A DNA stretch of 31,442 nt, taken from the IMG/VR virus record IMGVR_UViG_3300047550_001382, positions 1-31,442 of that record; one strand, given 5' to 3'. The notes beneath the pieces were generated by a model, which saw only the letters and a program-made list of their open reading frames with translations, did not search any database and was not told the origin of the DNA. Each line of letters opens with the position of its first letter. Within the stretch, counting starts at the first letter, position 1. Shown one piece after another: positions 1 through 6,955 of the stretch. Source of the DNA: a virus. The translations under genes and the position numbers were made by a program.

Positions 1-1
1 C

Positions 2-166
2 GACGTGATCCGCATGGCGCGGGAGGCGGGGCTGGAAATCGTGCATTTCACTAGCACTCCAGAAGCAATTGAACGCTTTGCCTCCCTTGTCGCCGCAGCC
101 GAGCGCGAGGAGTGTGCAAAGCTGATTAAAAGGCTCTGTGTTTTTCCTTACGAGTCAAACACTTAA
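2..166 (+). CDS. C-terminal part of a small phage hypothetical protein (5' truncated)
   Basis: An open frame runs from the left edge (codons from base 2) to a TAA at 164-166, giving 54 residues. It contains the segments DVIRMAREAGL, FASLVAAAERE and ECAKLIKRL. This 'IRMAREAGL ... FA.LVAAAERE.CA' pattern is a familiar one in small uncharacterised proteins of phages of Proteobacteria, usually encoded in early regions. The true start lies outside the window. No function is known to me. It is read in the same direction as the three small plus-strand genes that follow, so they may share a transcript, although a 179-bp gap with dyads separates them. Confidence 0.6.
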   Translation, partial: DVIRMAREAGLEIVHFTSTPEAIERFASLVAAAEREECAKLIKRLCVFPYESNT

Positions 167-345
167 CCCAAACCGTCTACCAATCCCCGATTTCCGACCA
201 TAGGATTTATGCGGTTGGTGGCGGGTCTGGTAGACGCCGGATCTGGTCGAACCACTGTATATAAACCCACTCTGTATCTACGTATACACCGCGTTGCGCA
301 GCGCGGTATACTGCAACCGTCGAAAGCAACAACGGAGACCGCACA
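167..345 (+). promoter_or_regulatory. Leader region with dyads upstream of the plus-strand gene trio
   Basis: This 179-bp non-coding stretch holds an inverted repeat of GTCTACCA (175-182) and TGGTAGAC (228-235), a short TGGT-CGA-ACCA dyad (244-254), and an imperfect dyad at 282-311 whose outer arms are GTATAC and whose inner arms are CGCG. A TATAAA (260-265) and a TATACT (307-312) resemble -10 boxes, but neither has a convincing -35 at the right distance. I infer a control region with possible operators; the exact promoter is not established. Confidence 0.4.
329..341 (+). repeat. Shared ribosome-binding leader, copy 1
   Basis: The 13-base block ACAACGGAGACCG precedes the ATG at 346 by four bases and recurs unchanged at 635-647 before the ATG at 651. 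It includes the Shine-Dalgarno-like GGAG. An identical block outside coding sequence before two consecutive genes suggests a copied or conserved translation-initiation region. Confidence 0.6.
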
Positions 346-579
346 ATGAAAACACTGAATACCTACGTAAGCGCCATGAGCTTGGAGTTGTATGAGGACT
401 GTCCCAAAGCGGTGTTGGCGGCTATCGCTGTAAGCGCGCTCACTATTGGTGGCGATCAATTAGACAAAGCCGCAGCGCGGATTGCACAGGAATGGCAAAC
501 GCTGCACGCGGCTGGGGTTGTCGCGCAGCCGCCTACTAAACAAGCGCGCGACCTTCTCGCACAACATGCCCGAGCCTAG
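346..579 (+). CDS. Unknown small protein, 77 aa
   Basis: ATG start with GGAG seven to ten bases upstream, inside the leader block that is repeated before the next gene. The product is 77 residues, Ala-rich and probably mostly helical, with a mildly hydrophobic stretch near residues 22-36 (AVLAAIAVSALTIGG) that is too weak for a sure membrane segment. No Cys pairs, helix-turn-helix or catalytic motif can be seen. I do not recognise the family. It is the first complete gene of a short plus-strand set and probably belongs to the early or lysogenic side of the genome, because all late genes in the window lie on the other strand. Confidence 0.6.
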   Translation: MKTLNTYVSAMSLELYEDCPKAVLAAIAVSALTIGGDQLDKAAARIAQEWQTLHAAGVVAQPPTKQARDLLAQHARA

Positions 580-634
580 CCGCCGAGCCGCACGTACTGC
601 GCCTGCCCTGCGGGCGCACTGCGAGACGCTTAAC

Positions 635-647
635 ACAACGGAGACCG
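635..647 (+). repeat. Shared ribosome-binding leader, copy 2
   Basis: Second exact copy of ACAACGGAGACCG, three bases before the ATG at 651 (first copy at 329-341). It supports 651 as the start of the next gene. Confidence 0.6.
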
Positions 648-650
648 AAC

Positions 651-1007
651 ATGAGCAACGCAGAAGCATTCCGAGAAATGCTGCTCGATTTTGAACGAGC
701 GCATCAGCAGCGACTTAAAGCCGCCATCTCAAAAGACCCAGCGGCACATCGCGACACGACACTGATGGGCGAGGACGGTCTGCGGTGGCGGTACTGGCGC
801 GTGCCGACCTCAAAGTCGTCTTACGTCGCCTTTTGTTACGCCACGACGAAGAACGCTGCGGGTTACTACCTTACATGGCAGGAAACGGTGAACAGCAAAG
901 GAGTCGGGACGCGTGAATTTATTCGCGGGCACAAGCTGCGCCGCGACGCGAAAGAGTCGGCCATGAAGAGTCGCGATCGATTCATGGCAGATCATGACAA
1001 AGGCTAA
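651..1007 (+). CDS. Unknown protein, 118 aa
   Basis: The ATG is preceded by the repeated ACAACGGAGACCG leader. The 118-residue product is highly charged with a helical N-terminus (about residues 1-30), a central region rich in Trp and Tyr (WRYWRVP, residues 46-52; AGYYLTW, residues 70-76) and a basic C-terminal helix. It may bind nucleic acid or another protein, but there is no recognisable motif. It overlaps the next gene by 14 bases in a different frame, which suggests translational coupling. Confidence 0.6.
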   Translation: MSNAEAFREMLLDFERAHQQRLKAAISKDPAAHRDTTLMGEDGLRWRYWRVPTSKSSYVAFCYATTKNAAGYYLTWQETVNSKGVGTREFIRGHKLRRDAKESAMKSRDRFMADHDKG

Positions 1008-1152
1008 CCCCGGCCGCGACCTGGCCCTGCTTCGTAAAACCGAGCGCAAGCCCTGCGTGGAGTGCGGGAAAGCGTTTGTGGCTAGGCTCAACGCTGTCTA
1101 CTGCACGGACGCCTGTAGGCAGCGAGCGAGGTACAGGCGAGAGCGCGGTTAG
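994..1152 (+). CDS. 52-aa Cys-rich zinc-ribbon-like protein
   Basis: A 52-codon frame starts at an ATG inside the 3' end of the preceding gene (14-base overlap) and ends in TAG at 1150-1152. It contains PCVECGKAF followed by YCTDACRQRARYRRERG, a CxxC ... CxxxC arrangement with a basic tail. This is the look of small zinc-binding phage proteins that carry a 'CxxCgk.F ... yCs..Cr...' pattern. It is probably a nucleic-acid-binding accessory protein; the target is unknown. Its stop codon overlaps, on the opposite strand, the stop codon of the DUF3310 gene. Confidence 0.7.
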   Translation: MTKANPGRDLALLRKTERKPCVECGKAFVARLNAVYCTDACRQRARYRRERG

Positions 1153-1358
1153 GGGTACTCTGCGGCCAGCAGAAGTTCGAGGTAATGGATCGCTTTCTCG
1201 ATGTCCTGCCTGCCGTTTTTTGAAGCGTGGCGGCAGATGTACTTGATGGCGTTGCCCTCGTACCAGCCGATCCGGTTCTTGTGGATGAACTCGGACGGTT
1301 GAATAGCCATCGTGCGGTAGTGGTCGCCGCCGATTTGTTTCTCGCGGGGGTCACTCAC
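1149..1358 (-). CDS. DUF3310 family protein (T7 gp1.7-related), 69 aa
   Basis: From the GTG at 1358 the product is 69 residues and reads as one complete DUF3310 domain: KQIGGDHY (7-14), QPSEFI (20-25), the core GNAIKYICRHASKNG (35-49) and a closing helix QDIEKAIHYLELLL (51-64). In T7 this family includes gp1.7, a nucleotide kinase; in most phages the role is untested. The frame is open upstream, but that part is antisense-like sequence inside the preceding gene. The GTG overlaps the stop of the ADP-ribosyltransferase-like gene by eight bases (GTGAGTGA), which favours this start. It is the last gene of the minus-strand late operon; DUF3310 is more usual among early genes, so its place here is slightly odd. 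Confidence 0.85.
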   Translation of the reverse strand: MSDPREKQIGGDHYRTMAIQPSEFIHKNRIGWYEGNAIKYICRHASKNGRQDIEKAIHYLELLLAAEYP

Positions 1359-2592
1359 GCTTGATGATCTTCGGCAGGTTCTCGTCGAAGACGACAATGT
1401 TGCGGGTGCCGTTACCGGCGTCGCGAGATCCGGCGTCGAGGTAACGGATGCCGGGGATGCCGAGTTCGCGCAAGTGGCGAGACGCTGCTGTCTGCGATGA
1501 ATTTTCTGCCGCATAACCCGACAGATGAGGGGGCTGGTCTTGCGTAAACCGCCCCGTTAGCGCCCGATAAAACTCCCCGCCGTTCTGGTAGTGGTCGTCA
1601 ATTTTTCCTGACTCGAAAAGGCGCGCAAGTCGTTTGTCGGACATCAACGCTTTGCGCACCGACTCGGGCTGCTGACTCAGCGGCGCGTCCCAGTCCAGCA
1701 TCTGCGCGACCGCCTCGTCGGGGATCTCGACGGTGTAAAGGGCCCCCGGCTGCTCTCCCATTTTTAACGTCACAGCGCCGGGTCTAGACAATTCGTCTCG
1801 CAAGGCTTTCGCGTGCGCTACCCCGTCCGGCCACTCCGTCGCGTAGTCTTTAATGCGGTCGTCGAGTTTCTCCAGCACTAGTCGCTGCACGGCAGCGTCC
1901 CCGCCGACGTTGTACTGCGCGACGAGTTCGTTCTCGTCAATCAGCACGTCCTCGATCATTGAGGAATGGATGTTCTCGCGAGTCGAATTGCCGCGCGGCG
2001 AGTAATCGAACCCGTTGAACTCGCCAACTGTTTTTGTGCCGATCTTCAGCCGTTCGATTGGCGCTCTGTCCGCTAGCCTGCTCCGATACTCCTGCGCGAC
2101 ACCAGGATTCTCAGCAAAGTAGAGGCCGTGCCCGTAAGCCTGCGCGCCCTCGCCCGTCCCGACCTTGCTCATGTCGAACTTAGAGAACCTGTGCGGCGAG
2201 CCGTGGTAGGCATTCATCCCGAGCGCGTTGCGCGGCACGCCCTTCGTCGCAGCACTGGCACCCAAGCCCGAGCCCATGAAGTTAAGGCCAAAGTTGAGCG
2301 CGTCTTCTTCCGTGACCTGCCCGCCTCGCATCGCGTAACCGGGGGCCAAAGCGGCTTTGGCAAACTCGTTCACGAGTGCCGGGGCCAGCCATTCACCGGA
2401 CGCAGTACGCCGAGGGAGCAGGTTCAGTCTCTCGTCATTGCGCCATTGCTCGAGGCCCGTCTTCTGCTGAACATACGCGCCGAGATTCGGCGGCAGTCTG
2501 CGCAGAGAATTAGTCGGTGCGGGTCGGCGCGCGAGCGCGTTTGAGGGCGTGTCCATCTGCGCGTTCGGTTGCATGGCGTTGTTCATCGGCAT
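1351..2592 (-). CDS. ADP-ribosyltransferase-like protein (ART-PolyVal type), 413 aa
   Basis: The 413-residue product has a Pro/Arg-rich N-terminus, a linker, and from about residue 127 a domain beginning AYHGSPHRFSKFD (128-140), then GTGEGAQAYGHGLYFAENPG (145-164), and ending GIRYLDAGSR ... NIVVFDENLPKI. This pattern, with the HG of the first strand (H130) and GLYFA (Y158), is characteristic of the ART-like domain found in phage polyvalent and virion-associated proteins. Such enzymes would transfer ADP-ribose from NAD+ to a protein target. A catalytic Glu cannot be assigned with certainty by eye. Its position late in the structural/lysis operon suggests that it is made late and may be packaged or act on the host at the end of infection; this is inference. 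The ATG lies two bases after the stop of the upstream membrane-protein gene. Confidence 0.75.
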   Translation of the reverse strand: MPMNNAMQPNAQMDTPSNALARRPAPTNSLRRLPPNLGAYVQQKTGLEQWRNDERLNLLPRRTASGEWLAPALVNEFAKAALAPGYAMRGGQVTEEDALNFGLNFMGSGLGASAATKGVPRNALGMNAYHGSPHRFSKFDMSKVGTGEGAQAYGHGLYFAENPGVAQEYRSRLADRAPIERLKIGTKTVGEFNGFDYSPRGNSTRENIHSSMIEDVLIDENELVAQYNVGGDAAVQRLVLEKLDDRIKDYATEWPDGVAHAKALRDELSRPGAVTLKMGEQPGALYTVEIPDEAVAQMLDWDAPLSQQPESVRKALMSDKRLARLFESGKIDDHYQNGGEFYRALTGRFTQDQPPHLSGYAAENSSQTAASRHLRELGIPGIRYLDAGSRDAGNGTRNIVVFDENLPKIIKRE

Positions 2593-2594
2593 GG

Positions 2595-2747
2595 CTAGAC
2601 CCCATAGGCTGCGAAAATGAGACCGACGTTCGCAATCGCGTAGGCGAAGAAGGTCAACGATAGGGGGTAGTTACCCTGCACGAAGGCAAGGTCAAGTGCG
2701 GTGAGCACATACATAAGCGTCGCTACCGTCATCGGGATGATTCCCAT
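2595..2747 (-). CDS. Small two-helix membrane protein, 50 aa
   Basis: The ATG shares its A with the TGA of the phosphoesterase gene (TGATG), and the frame closes with TAG at 2597-2595. The product is strongly hydrophobic: segment one is roughly MTVATLMYVLTALDLAF (residues 6-22), a short polar loop QGNY follows, and segment two is LTFFAYAIANVGLIFAAYG (31-49). Two transmembrane helices with a 'QGNY...FFAYA.ANVGLI' turn are common in tiny phage membrane proteins of unknown role. It lies four genes after the lysis genes, so a role in lysis or superinfection exclusion is possible but not shown. Confidence 0.75.
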   Translation of the reverse strand: MGIIPMTVATLMYVLTALDLAFVQGNYPLSLTFFAYAIANVGLIFAAYGV

Positions 2748-3826
2748 CACGCTACCCTCTCGTTCTTCTGCCACACAACAGCACCGTCATCGAGGACGGT
2801 GACCAATTCCGGCGGTTGCAGTTTTCCGTCACGGAACTCAAACACGACAAACCCGCTACGCCAGTCGAGCGGGTTGGCTTCTGTGTAGCCAAATTGAGGC
2901 CCGAGCGGTTCAGCGAGGCACCCAAGGTCAACACCCCAGCGCGTACCCTTGGCATCTGTTACGGGATATGACCGCTGGCTGTGCAGGTGCCCTGTCGCAA
3001 TCGACATGCCGGATCTCAAGGCATTGTTGAACGTGGCATGTTGGCCGCCTTTGTATCGGTGCATCACGAGAAGCTCGTCGTTGATCCGTAACGACCATTG
3101 GAACTGCCAGCCAGGGAAATGTGACTCGACCGCCTCGGCCACCATCCCGCGAAACTCTGGCGCGTTGCGGGCGATGTACGCGAACGGACGAATGCAGTGA
3201 TTTCCGAGGTTGTAGTACAGACTGCACTTTGAGCCTGCGGCCTTTCGGATCTCGGCCATATGCACACGGCAGGCGTGCAGTTCGTCGTCGATTGACGGGG
3301 TGTGCTCTAACCCATTCGGGTCGTGTCTAGAAATCGACGCGCCATCGATGATGTCACCGTTCGCAATGATGGCCGCAGGCTTGGCCGCTTTGATGACTCT
3401 GAGCAACGCCTCGTGCGCAGCGCTCTTTTGCGTTTCCCACCAGTGCGCGTCCGAGAAAGCGATCACGCGGCCGTCAGGGATCTCGACCCGCGTCTCTCTC
3501 GGATAGACCGAGCCGTAGGTCTGTGAGTTGCCACGCCCTCGAAGACCGAGTTTTCTGTACCAGCTGGCGACCGTGCTCGTGAGTCCACCAATCGCTGCCG
3601 CAATCGCTGCGACATTTCCAGCGTGCTGCGCCCACAGCTCGAGCAGTTCTTCCTTCGGTGGCGCGATGCTACGCGCGCCGCCCTTCCCGGTCCCTCGCAG
3701 ACCGATGGCTCGATACCAACTGTTGACGGTGGGAGGCGGTCTGCCGATGGCGTCGGCTATGCGGAGCATGTTGCCGCTGTGCTTCTCGTGTAACGCGCGT
3801 AACTCAGCCTCACTCGGTCGTGTCAT
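2747..3826 (-). CDS. Metallophosphoesterase with two N-terminal helix-turn-helix repeats, 359 aa
   Basis: Residues 1-46 and 55-97 are two related units, each ending in a similar stretch (VNSWYRAIGLRG and VASWYRKLGLRG), preceded by GNMLRIADAIG or GNVAAIAAAIG; both look like Fis/resolvase-type helix-turn-helix motifs. Residues 118-345 form a calcineurin-like phosphoesterase domain: FSDAHWW (D126, H128), NGDIID (G157, D158), LGNHC (N209, H210), MHR (H256) and ATGHLHS (H280, H282). These are the usual metal ligands, although GNH is followed by Cys instead of the more common Glu/Asp. It is probably a DNA-binding phosphodiesterase or nuclease. It overlaps the preceding 65-aa gene by 17 bases and is coupled to the following membrane-protein gene. 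Confidence 0.85.
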   Translation of the reverse strand: MTRPSEAELRALHEKHSGNMLRIADAIGRPPPTVNSWYRAIGLRGTGKGGARSIAPPKEELLELWAQHAGNVAAIAAAIGGLTSTVASWYRKLGLRGRGNSQTYGSVYPRETRVEIPDGRVIAFSDAHWWETQKSAAHEALLRVIKAAKPAAIIANGDIIDGASISRHDPNGLEHTPSIDDELHACRVHMAEIRKAAGSKCSLYYNLGNHCIRPFAYIARNAPEFRGMVAEAVESHFPGWQFQWSLRINDELLVMHRYKGGQHATFNNALRSGMSIATGHLHSQRSYPVTDAKGTRWGVDLGCLAEPLGPQFGYTEANPLDWRSGFVVFEFRDGKLQPPELVTVLDDGAVVWQKNERVA

Positions 3827-4007
3827 GCTTTAGCTCGCTAGTTTCAACGCGGATCGTGGTCGGCTCGAGGGGCACGAACTCGACGGCCCAGCCACCGGCC
3901 TCATCGACGGCAACGCTTGCCAGTCGTTTGCAGGTCCAATCGGGGCACGCAGGAACCCGGCCGCAGAACTGACACGCGGGCGGGCCGGGCAATTTGCGGA
4001 CGCTCAC
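3810..4007 (-). CDS. Unknown 65-aa protein with N-terminal Cys cluster
   Basis: A GTG start overlaps the TGA of the upstream spanin-like gene (GTGA). The N-terminal half has CQFCGRVPACPDWTC, four Cys residues within 15 positions, followed by a beta-rich part (WAVEFVPLEP). This could be a small zinc-binding fold. Proteins of this shape occur next to phage lysis genes, but I know of no function. An o-spanin would need a lipobox signal sequence, and none is visible here. Confidence 0.6.
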   Translation of the reverse strand: MSVRKLPGPPACQFCGRVPACPDWTCKRLASVAVDEAGGWAVEFVPLEPTTIRVETSELKHDTTE

Positions 4008-4285
4008 GGCCGCTCGAGACGGCCCGCGATTGTGGCGACACTTACACGGACTTGAGACAGCGCGTCACCAAATTCGTCGAACTTGCTCGAGACCTGACGA
4101 CGCAGTTCCCGGTCGTCCTCAATCCTCGATTCCAGTTGACGCAGCAACGCGGTTAGATCGTCCTTGTTGGCTTTTCGCGCGTCGATCTCGTCGATGCGCT
4201 CGATGGCTCTTTTGCCGAGAAATCCCATCAGCATCACCACGGCGGCAAGCAACGACTCGGTGATGTGCTCTGTAAGCCACTGCAC
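4004..4285 (-). CDS. Membrane-anchored coiled-coil protein, candidate inner-membrane spanin, 93 aa
   Basis: From the GTG at 4285 (one base after the holin stop; AAGG lies nine bases upstream) the product has a short N-terminus, one hydrophobic segment (LLAAVVMLMGFLG, about residues 12-24), then a long charged helix with heptad character, including ERIDEIDARKANKDD and LRQLESRIEDDRELRR, to the C-terminus. One N-terminal transmembrane helix followed by a periplasmic coiled coil is the plan of inner-membrane spanins such as lambda Rz. It sits directly after lysozyme and holin, which fits. No lipoprotein partner (Rz1) is recognised nearby or embedded, so the assignment rests on topology and place. 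Confidence 0.55.
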   Translation of the reverse strand: MQWLTEHITESLLAAVVMLMGFLGKRAIERIDEIDARKANKDDLTALLRQLESRIEDDRELRRQVSSKFDEFGDALSQVRVSVATIAGRLERP

Positions 4286-4286
4286 A

Positions 4287-4595
4287 TCATGCCGCCTTGA
4301 TTTTGCGACTCGCGGACCAGATGAGCCCGCCAATCGTCACCGCCACCGTCGCCACCTGCGTGAGAGCGTCATCACTCATCGAGAGCCCCAGCGGACCGGC
4401 CGCTGTCATTGCATGACGCAAGAGTGCTAACACCAGTTGAATGACCAGCGCCTTGTCCATCGTCGTCTCCTCGAATTGAAATTCGCCTTCGGTCGCAGCC
4501 GCTGCCGCTTCCGCCTTTTTTCGTTGTCTGCGTGCGCGGACTCGCTGCACGGGCTTAACCAACAGCCACAGTTTCGCTACGGTGATCGGGTCCAC
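4287..4595 (-). CDS. Holin with two in-frame starts (102 aa and 57 aa forms)
   Basis: The short form starts at the ATG at 4460, preceded by a strong GAGGAG six bases upstream, and gives 57 residues with two hydrophobic segments (about VIQLVLALLRHAMTAAG and VATVAVTIGGLIWSA) and a basic tail SRKIKAA, typical of small two-helix phage holins. The frame also extends upstream to a GTG at 4595, inside the lysozyme gene's 3' end, adding a basic, Ala-rich N-terminus (VRARRQRKKAEAAAAA). A long positively charged form and a short form from one gene recall the holin/antiholin dual start of lambda S. Located immediately after lysozyme and before the spanin-like gene. Which form is used, or both, cannot be decided from sequence alone. 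Confidence 0.7.
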   Translation of the reverse strand: MDPITVAKLWLLVKPVQRVRARRQRKKAEAAAAATEGEFQFEETTMDKALVIQLVLALLRHAMTAAGPLGLSMSDDALTQVATVAVTIGGLIWSASRKIKAA

Positions 4596-5005
4596 GTTCC
4601 GCTCCTCATCGCGTCCGCTAGTTTCTTTCCACGTCGTCCGACCTGTCCGTACCACTTGCTCGAGACAAGCTCGGCCGCCGCCGCCGCATAATCCCCGCGA
4701 GTGATCGCGGCGTTCGCCTTAGCAAACTTCCGCCAGCCTGGAGCGCCGAGATTGAATACGAGATCGCAAACCACAAGGCGACGAACGTCATCAAGAGCAG
4801 TCCAGTAAGGCAAAGTGCTGCACGTAGATAGAACAGACTCAATGTCTCTCCCCAGCAGGTAGTCAATCTCGTCATCCCGCAGCCCCACGTCGTCGAGATT
4901 GCGGCCGCACCCGATGGTGAGCTTGCCGACCGTGTCGCGGTAAGGTTTAGATCGACGACCCTCGGCCCACTCGAGGTGGGCGCGGAGTTCGGTCTCGAGA
5001 TCCAT
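4577..5005 (-). CDS. Endolysin, T4/P22-type lysozyme (GH24), 142 aa
   Basis: The ATG at 5005 overlaps the stop of the second tailspike gene (TGATG). The sequence carries the GH24 signature: WAEGRRSKPY then RDTVGKLTIGCGRN. E15, D24 and T30 have exactly the 9- and 6-residue spacing of the T4 lysozyme catalytic triad (E11, D20, T26). The length, 142 residues, is close to the P22 enzyme. It would cut the beta-1,4 glycan bonds of peptidoglycan. There is no signal peptide or N-terminal anchor, so it should depend on the holin for export. A diverged copy of its first 13 codons lies at 6986-7024 between the two tailspike genes. Confidence 0.92.
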   Translation of the reverse strand: MDLETELRAHLEWAEGRRSKPYRDTVGKLTIGCGRNLDDVGLRDDEIDYLLGRDIESVLSTCSTLPYWTALDDVRRLVVCDLVFNLGAPGWRKFAKANAAITRGDYAAAAAELVSSKWYGQVGRRGKKLADAMRSGTWTRSP

Positions 5006-6954
5006 CAGAGGTATTCGATTCCGACGTACCCGGCGTGATTGTTCGCGCCGGAGGTCTTGCGGAAATAAATCCGGCCCTCGGTCCACGATCCGGCACCGAC
5101 CTTGAAGGCCGACCCTATCGCCGTTCCGACATTTATCACTGCCTCGAAATAACCGGAACTGGGATTAGTCGTCGCAATCGTCGCGGCCAGCACGCCGTCC
5201 GTGGCATATGCGAAAGTGCCAGGCACAGCCCAGTCGGCATTGTCCTTGACGATGTAGACCTCGTAGGTCGTGGTCTCTGTGCGGCGCGTGAAATCCTTGA
5301 AGATGAACGCCTTCAACGGTCGCGCGTGCTTCGGCAGTTTGAACTTCACGTCCGTCATGCCAGACGTGAGCAGAGAGATCTCGTAGATCATCCGCCGAGG
5401 TTGAGCGACCTGCAGACCATGACCGAGGTGGTCAATGTTCGCCATGTCATCGAGCGCGAGGAAGCTGTCGGTAGGGATCGAGTACGTGTGGCCGGTCTTC
5501 GGTCGCGAGTCAATCAACACCCTGCCAAGCCGGTTGGCTGAGTAAGTCCCGTATGCACTTGACGTGTTGACGTTAAGCGTGACGTGGCTCGTGTCTCTAA
5601 TGATGACGCTGCCTTGAGAACCGGCAAGCGTTGCGCCTGCGTATGCGGTGAACCCGTCCGTTGGGTATTGCTGAATGATTAGTTCGGCAGTATTCAGAAC
5701 GTCGAGGCCGTCGCACAGGAACGTGAGCCGCCCTGCGTAACGTAGCAGGTCTATCGTCTGCCCGAATCCGTTGGCCTGTCCGCCACGGATGCAGATCGAA
5801 ACTTCCTGCGCGGCGTTTTTGGTTCCGGCGACCTGCTCGAACAGCACGCCGTTGTGCGTACTGCGCCACTCAAAGCGCACGTTGCTGAACTCAACCCGTG
5901 CGCCTTGGAATAACGTCGTCCCGGCAGAATCGTAGTATTGCTTGTAGAGCTTTCCTCTGCCAATGATTGATCCGCCAATAAACTTGAAATCGCCGCCCGC
6001 TCTGTCGTCGATGAATGTGTACTGCTCTCCCACGTCGTCGTTCTCGAAATCAGTCGCGACAAACGTGTTATTCACGCTCTGGATGTTCTCGCAGATGATC
6101 CCGGTGCGGACGTTGTAGAACTTGCAGTTCAGCCACAGCCCTTCAGAACACCAAGAGTGATTTGTTCCGACTAGAGGCGTGGCGGACGTGAGCCATATGC
6201 CCGTCTTGAAGTTCGTGAAGTCACAGTCCACGAACTCGTTCTTCCAATTCGCTCCCGCGCCACCTGCGCCCGTCAGTTCGTCCTTAATCTTGATGCCGAT
6301 GCAGGTGTTCGGCGTGCCGTCGTAGAACCGAATCCCGACGAAGCGGGACCGCGAACTGGTGTTCGTCAGATCAATCACCACTGTGTCCGACGCTGCGCCG
6401 GAGATCGTGATCGAGACCTCGCGTTTCGTTTCGGCGTGAACGTCCGCGTAGAGCGGGACCGATAGCGTGCCGTTGATTGTGTACGCGCCATTAGGGATGA
6501 ACCCACGGTGGCCGGTTGAGACCATCGCGTTCCAGGCGGAGACAAAACCGCTTGACGTGGTGATGGTGCCATAGCGTCGGATGTCGCCGGGCTCGTATCC
6601 GTAATCCGTTGGTGTGACACCTGCGGTGACTTCAGCCGCCGTGCGCGGGTACAGGGCTCGACCGATCTCGTCCTGCGTGAGCGAGTCGCTCACCGGATCC
6701 ACGGTGTAGATCAACGCGCCTGCCGAAGTCTTCCACGTCAGCTTGTACGTGACCTCGGGGTCGAGCCAGATCGGCTCGAACACACCGTCCGCATCTGCCT
6801 CGACGGGGTTTGCGTGCGTGATCGTGAGACCTGAATTGGTGTACACGTCCGCAGGGGTCGTGGTCCCGGTGACGTAGAAGTACAGTTTCGAGCCCGCATA
6901 GGTTTGCGAGCCCGAGACCGCAACCGGCTTCGGGAGACGGAATAGTGAGGGCAT
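5005..6954 (-). CDS. Tailspike 2: head-binding domain plus beta-helix, 649 aa
   Basis: The N-terminus (about residues 1-120) parallels that of the upstream tailspike: KLYFYVTGTTTPADVYT, HANPVEADADGVFEPI and a junction RTAAEVTAGVTPTDYGYEPG. This is a P22 gp9-like virion-binding domain. After the junction the sequence becomes a right-handed beta-helix-like stretch rich in short strands, Asn and Gly (about 130-470), then a C-terminal beta-rich part ending GYVGIEYL. The body differs from the first tailspike, so it likely recognises or cleaves another surface polysaccharide. Catalytic residues are not identifiable by eye. The ATG follows the relic reading frame's TAA after one base. Confidence 0.85.
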   Translation of the reverse strand: MPSLFRLPKPVAVSGSQTYAGSKLYFYVTGTTTPADVYTNSGLTITHANPVEADADGVFEPIWLDPEVTYKLTWKTSAGALIYTVDPVSDSLTQDEIGRALYPRTAAEVTAGVTPTDYGYEPGDIRRYGTITTSSGFVSAWNAMVSTGHRGFIPNGAYTINGTLSVPLYADVHAETKREVSITISGAASDTVVIDLTNTSSRSRFVGIRFYDGTPNTCIGIKIKDELTGAGGAGANWKNEFVDCDFTNFKTGIWLTSATPLVGTNHSWCSEGLWLNCKFYNVRTGIICENIQSVNNTFVATDFENDDVGEQYTFIDDRAGGDFKFIGGSIIGRGKLYKQYYDSAGTTLFQGARVEFSNVRFEWRSTHNGVLFEQVAGTKNAAQEVSICIRGGQANGFGQTIDLLRYAGRLTFLCDGLDVLNTAELIIQQYPTDGFTAYAGATLAGSQGSVIIRDTSHVTLNVNTSSAYGTYSANRLGRVLIDSRPKTGHTYSIPTDSFLALDDMANIDHLGHGLQVAQPRRMIYEISLLTSGMTDVKFKLPKHARPLKAFIFKDFTRRTETTTYEVYIVKDNADWAVPGTFAYATDGVLAATIATTNPSSGYFEAVINVGTAIGSAFKVGAGSWTEGRIYFRKTSGANNHAGYVGIEYL

Positions 6955-6955
6955 G

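Noticed and set aside
580-634. GCCC-TGC-GGGC hairpin as a terminator between plus-strand genes
   Set aside because: No T-tract follows, and the next gene's leader begins immediately after.
3810-4007. 65-aa Cys protein as the outer-membrane spanin
   Set aside because: It has no signal peptide or lipobox; the Cys pattern looks like a metal site.
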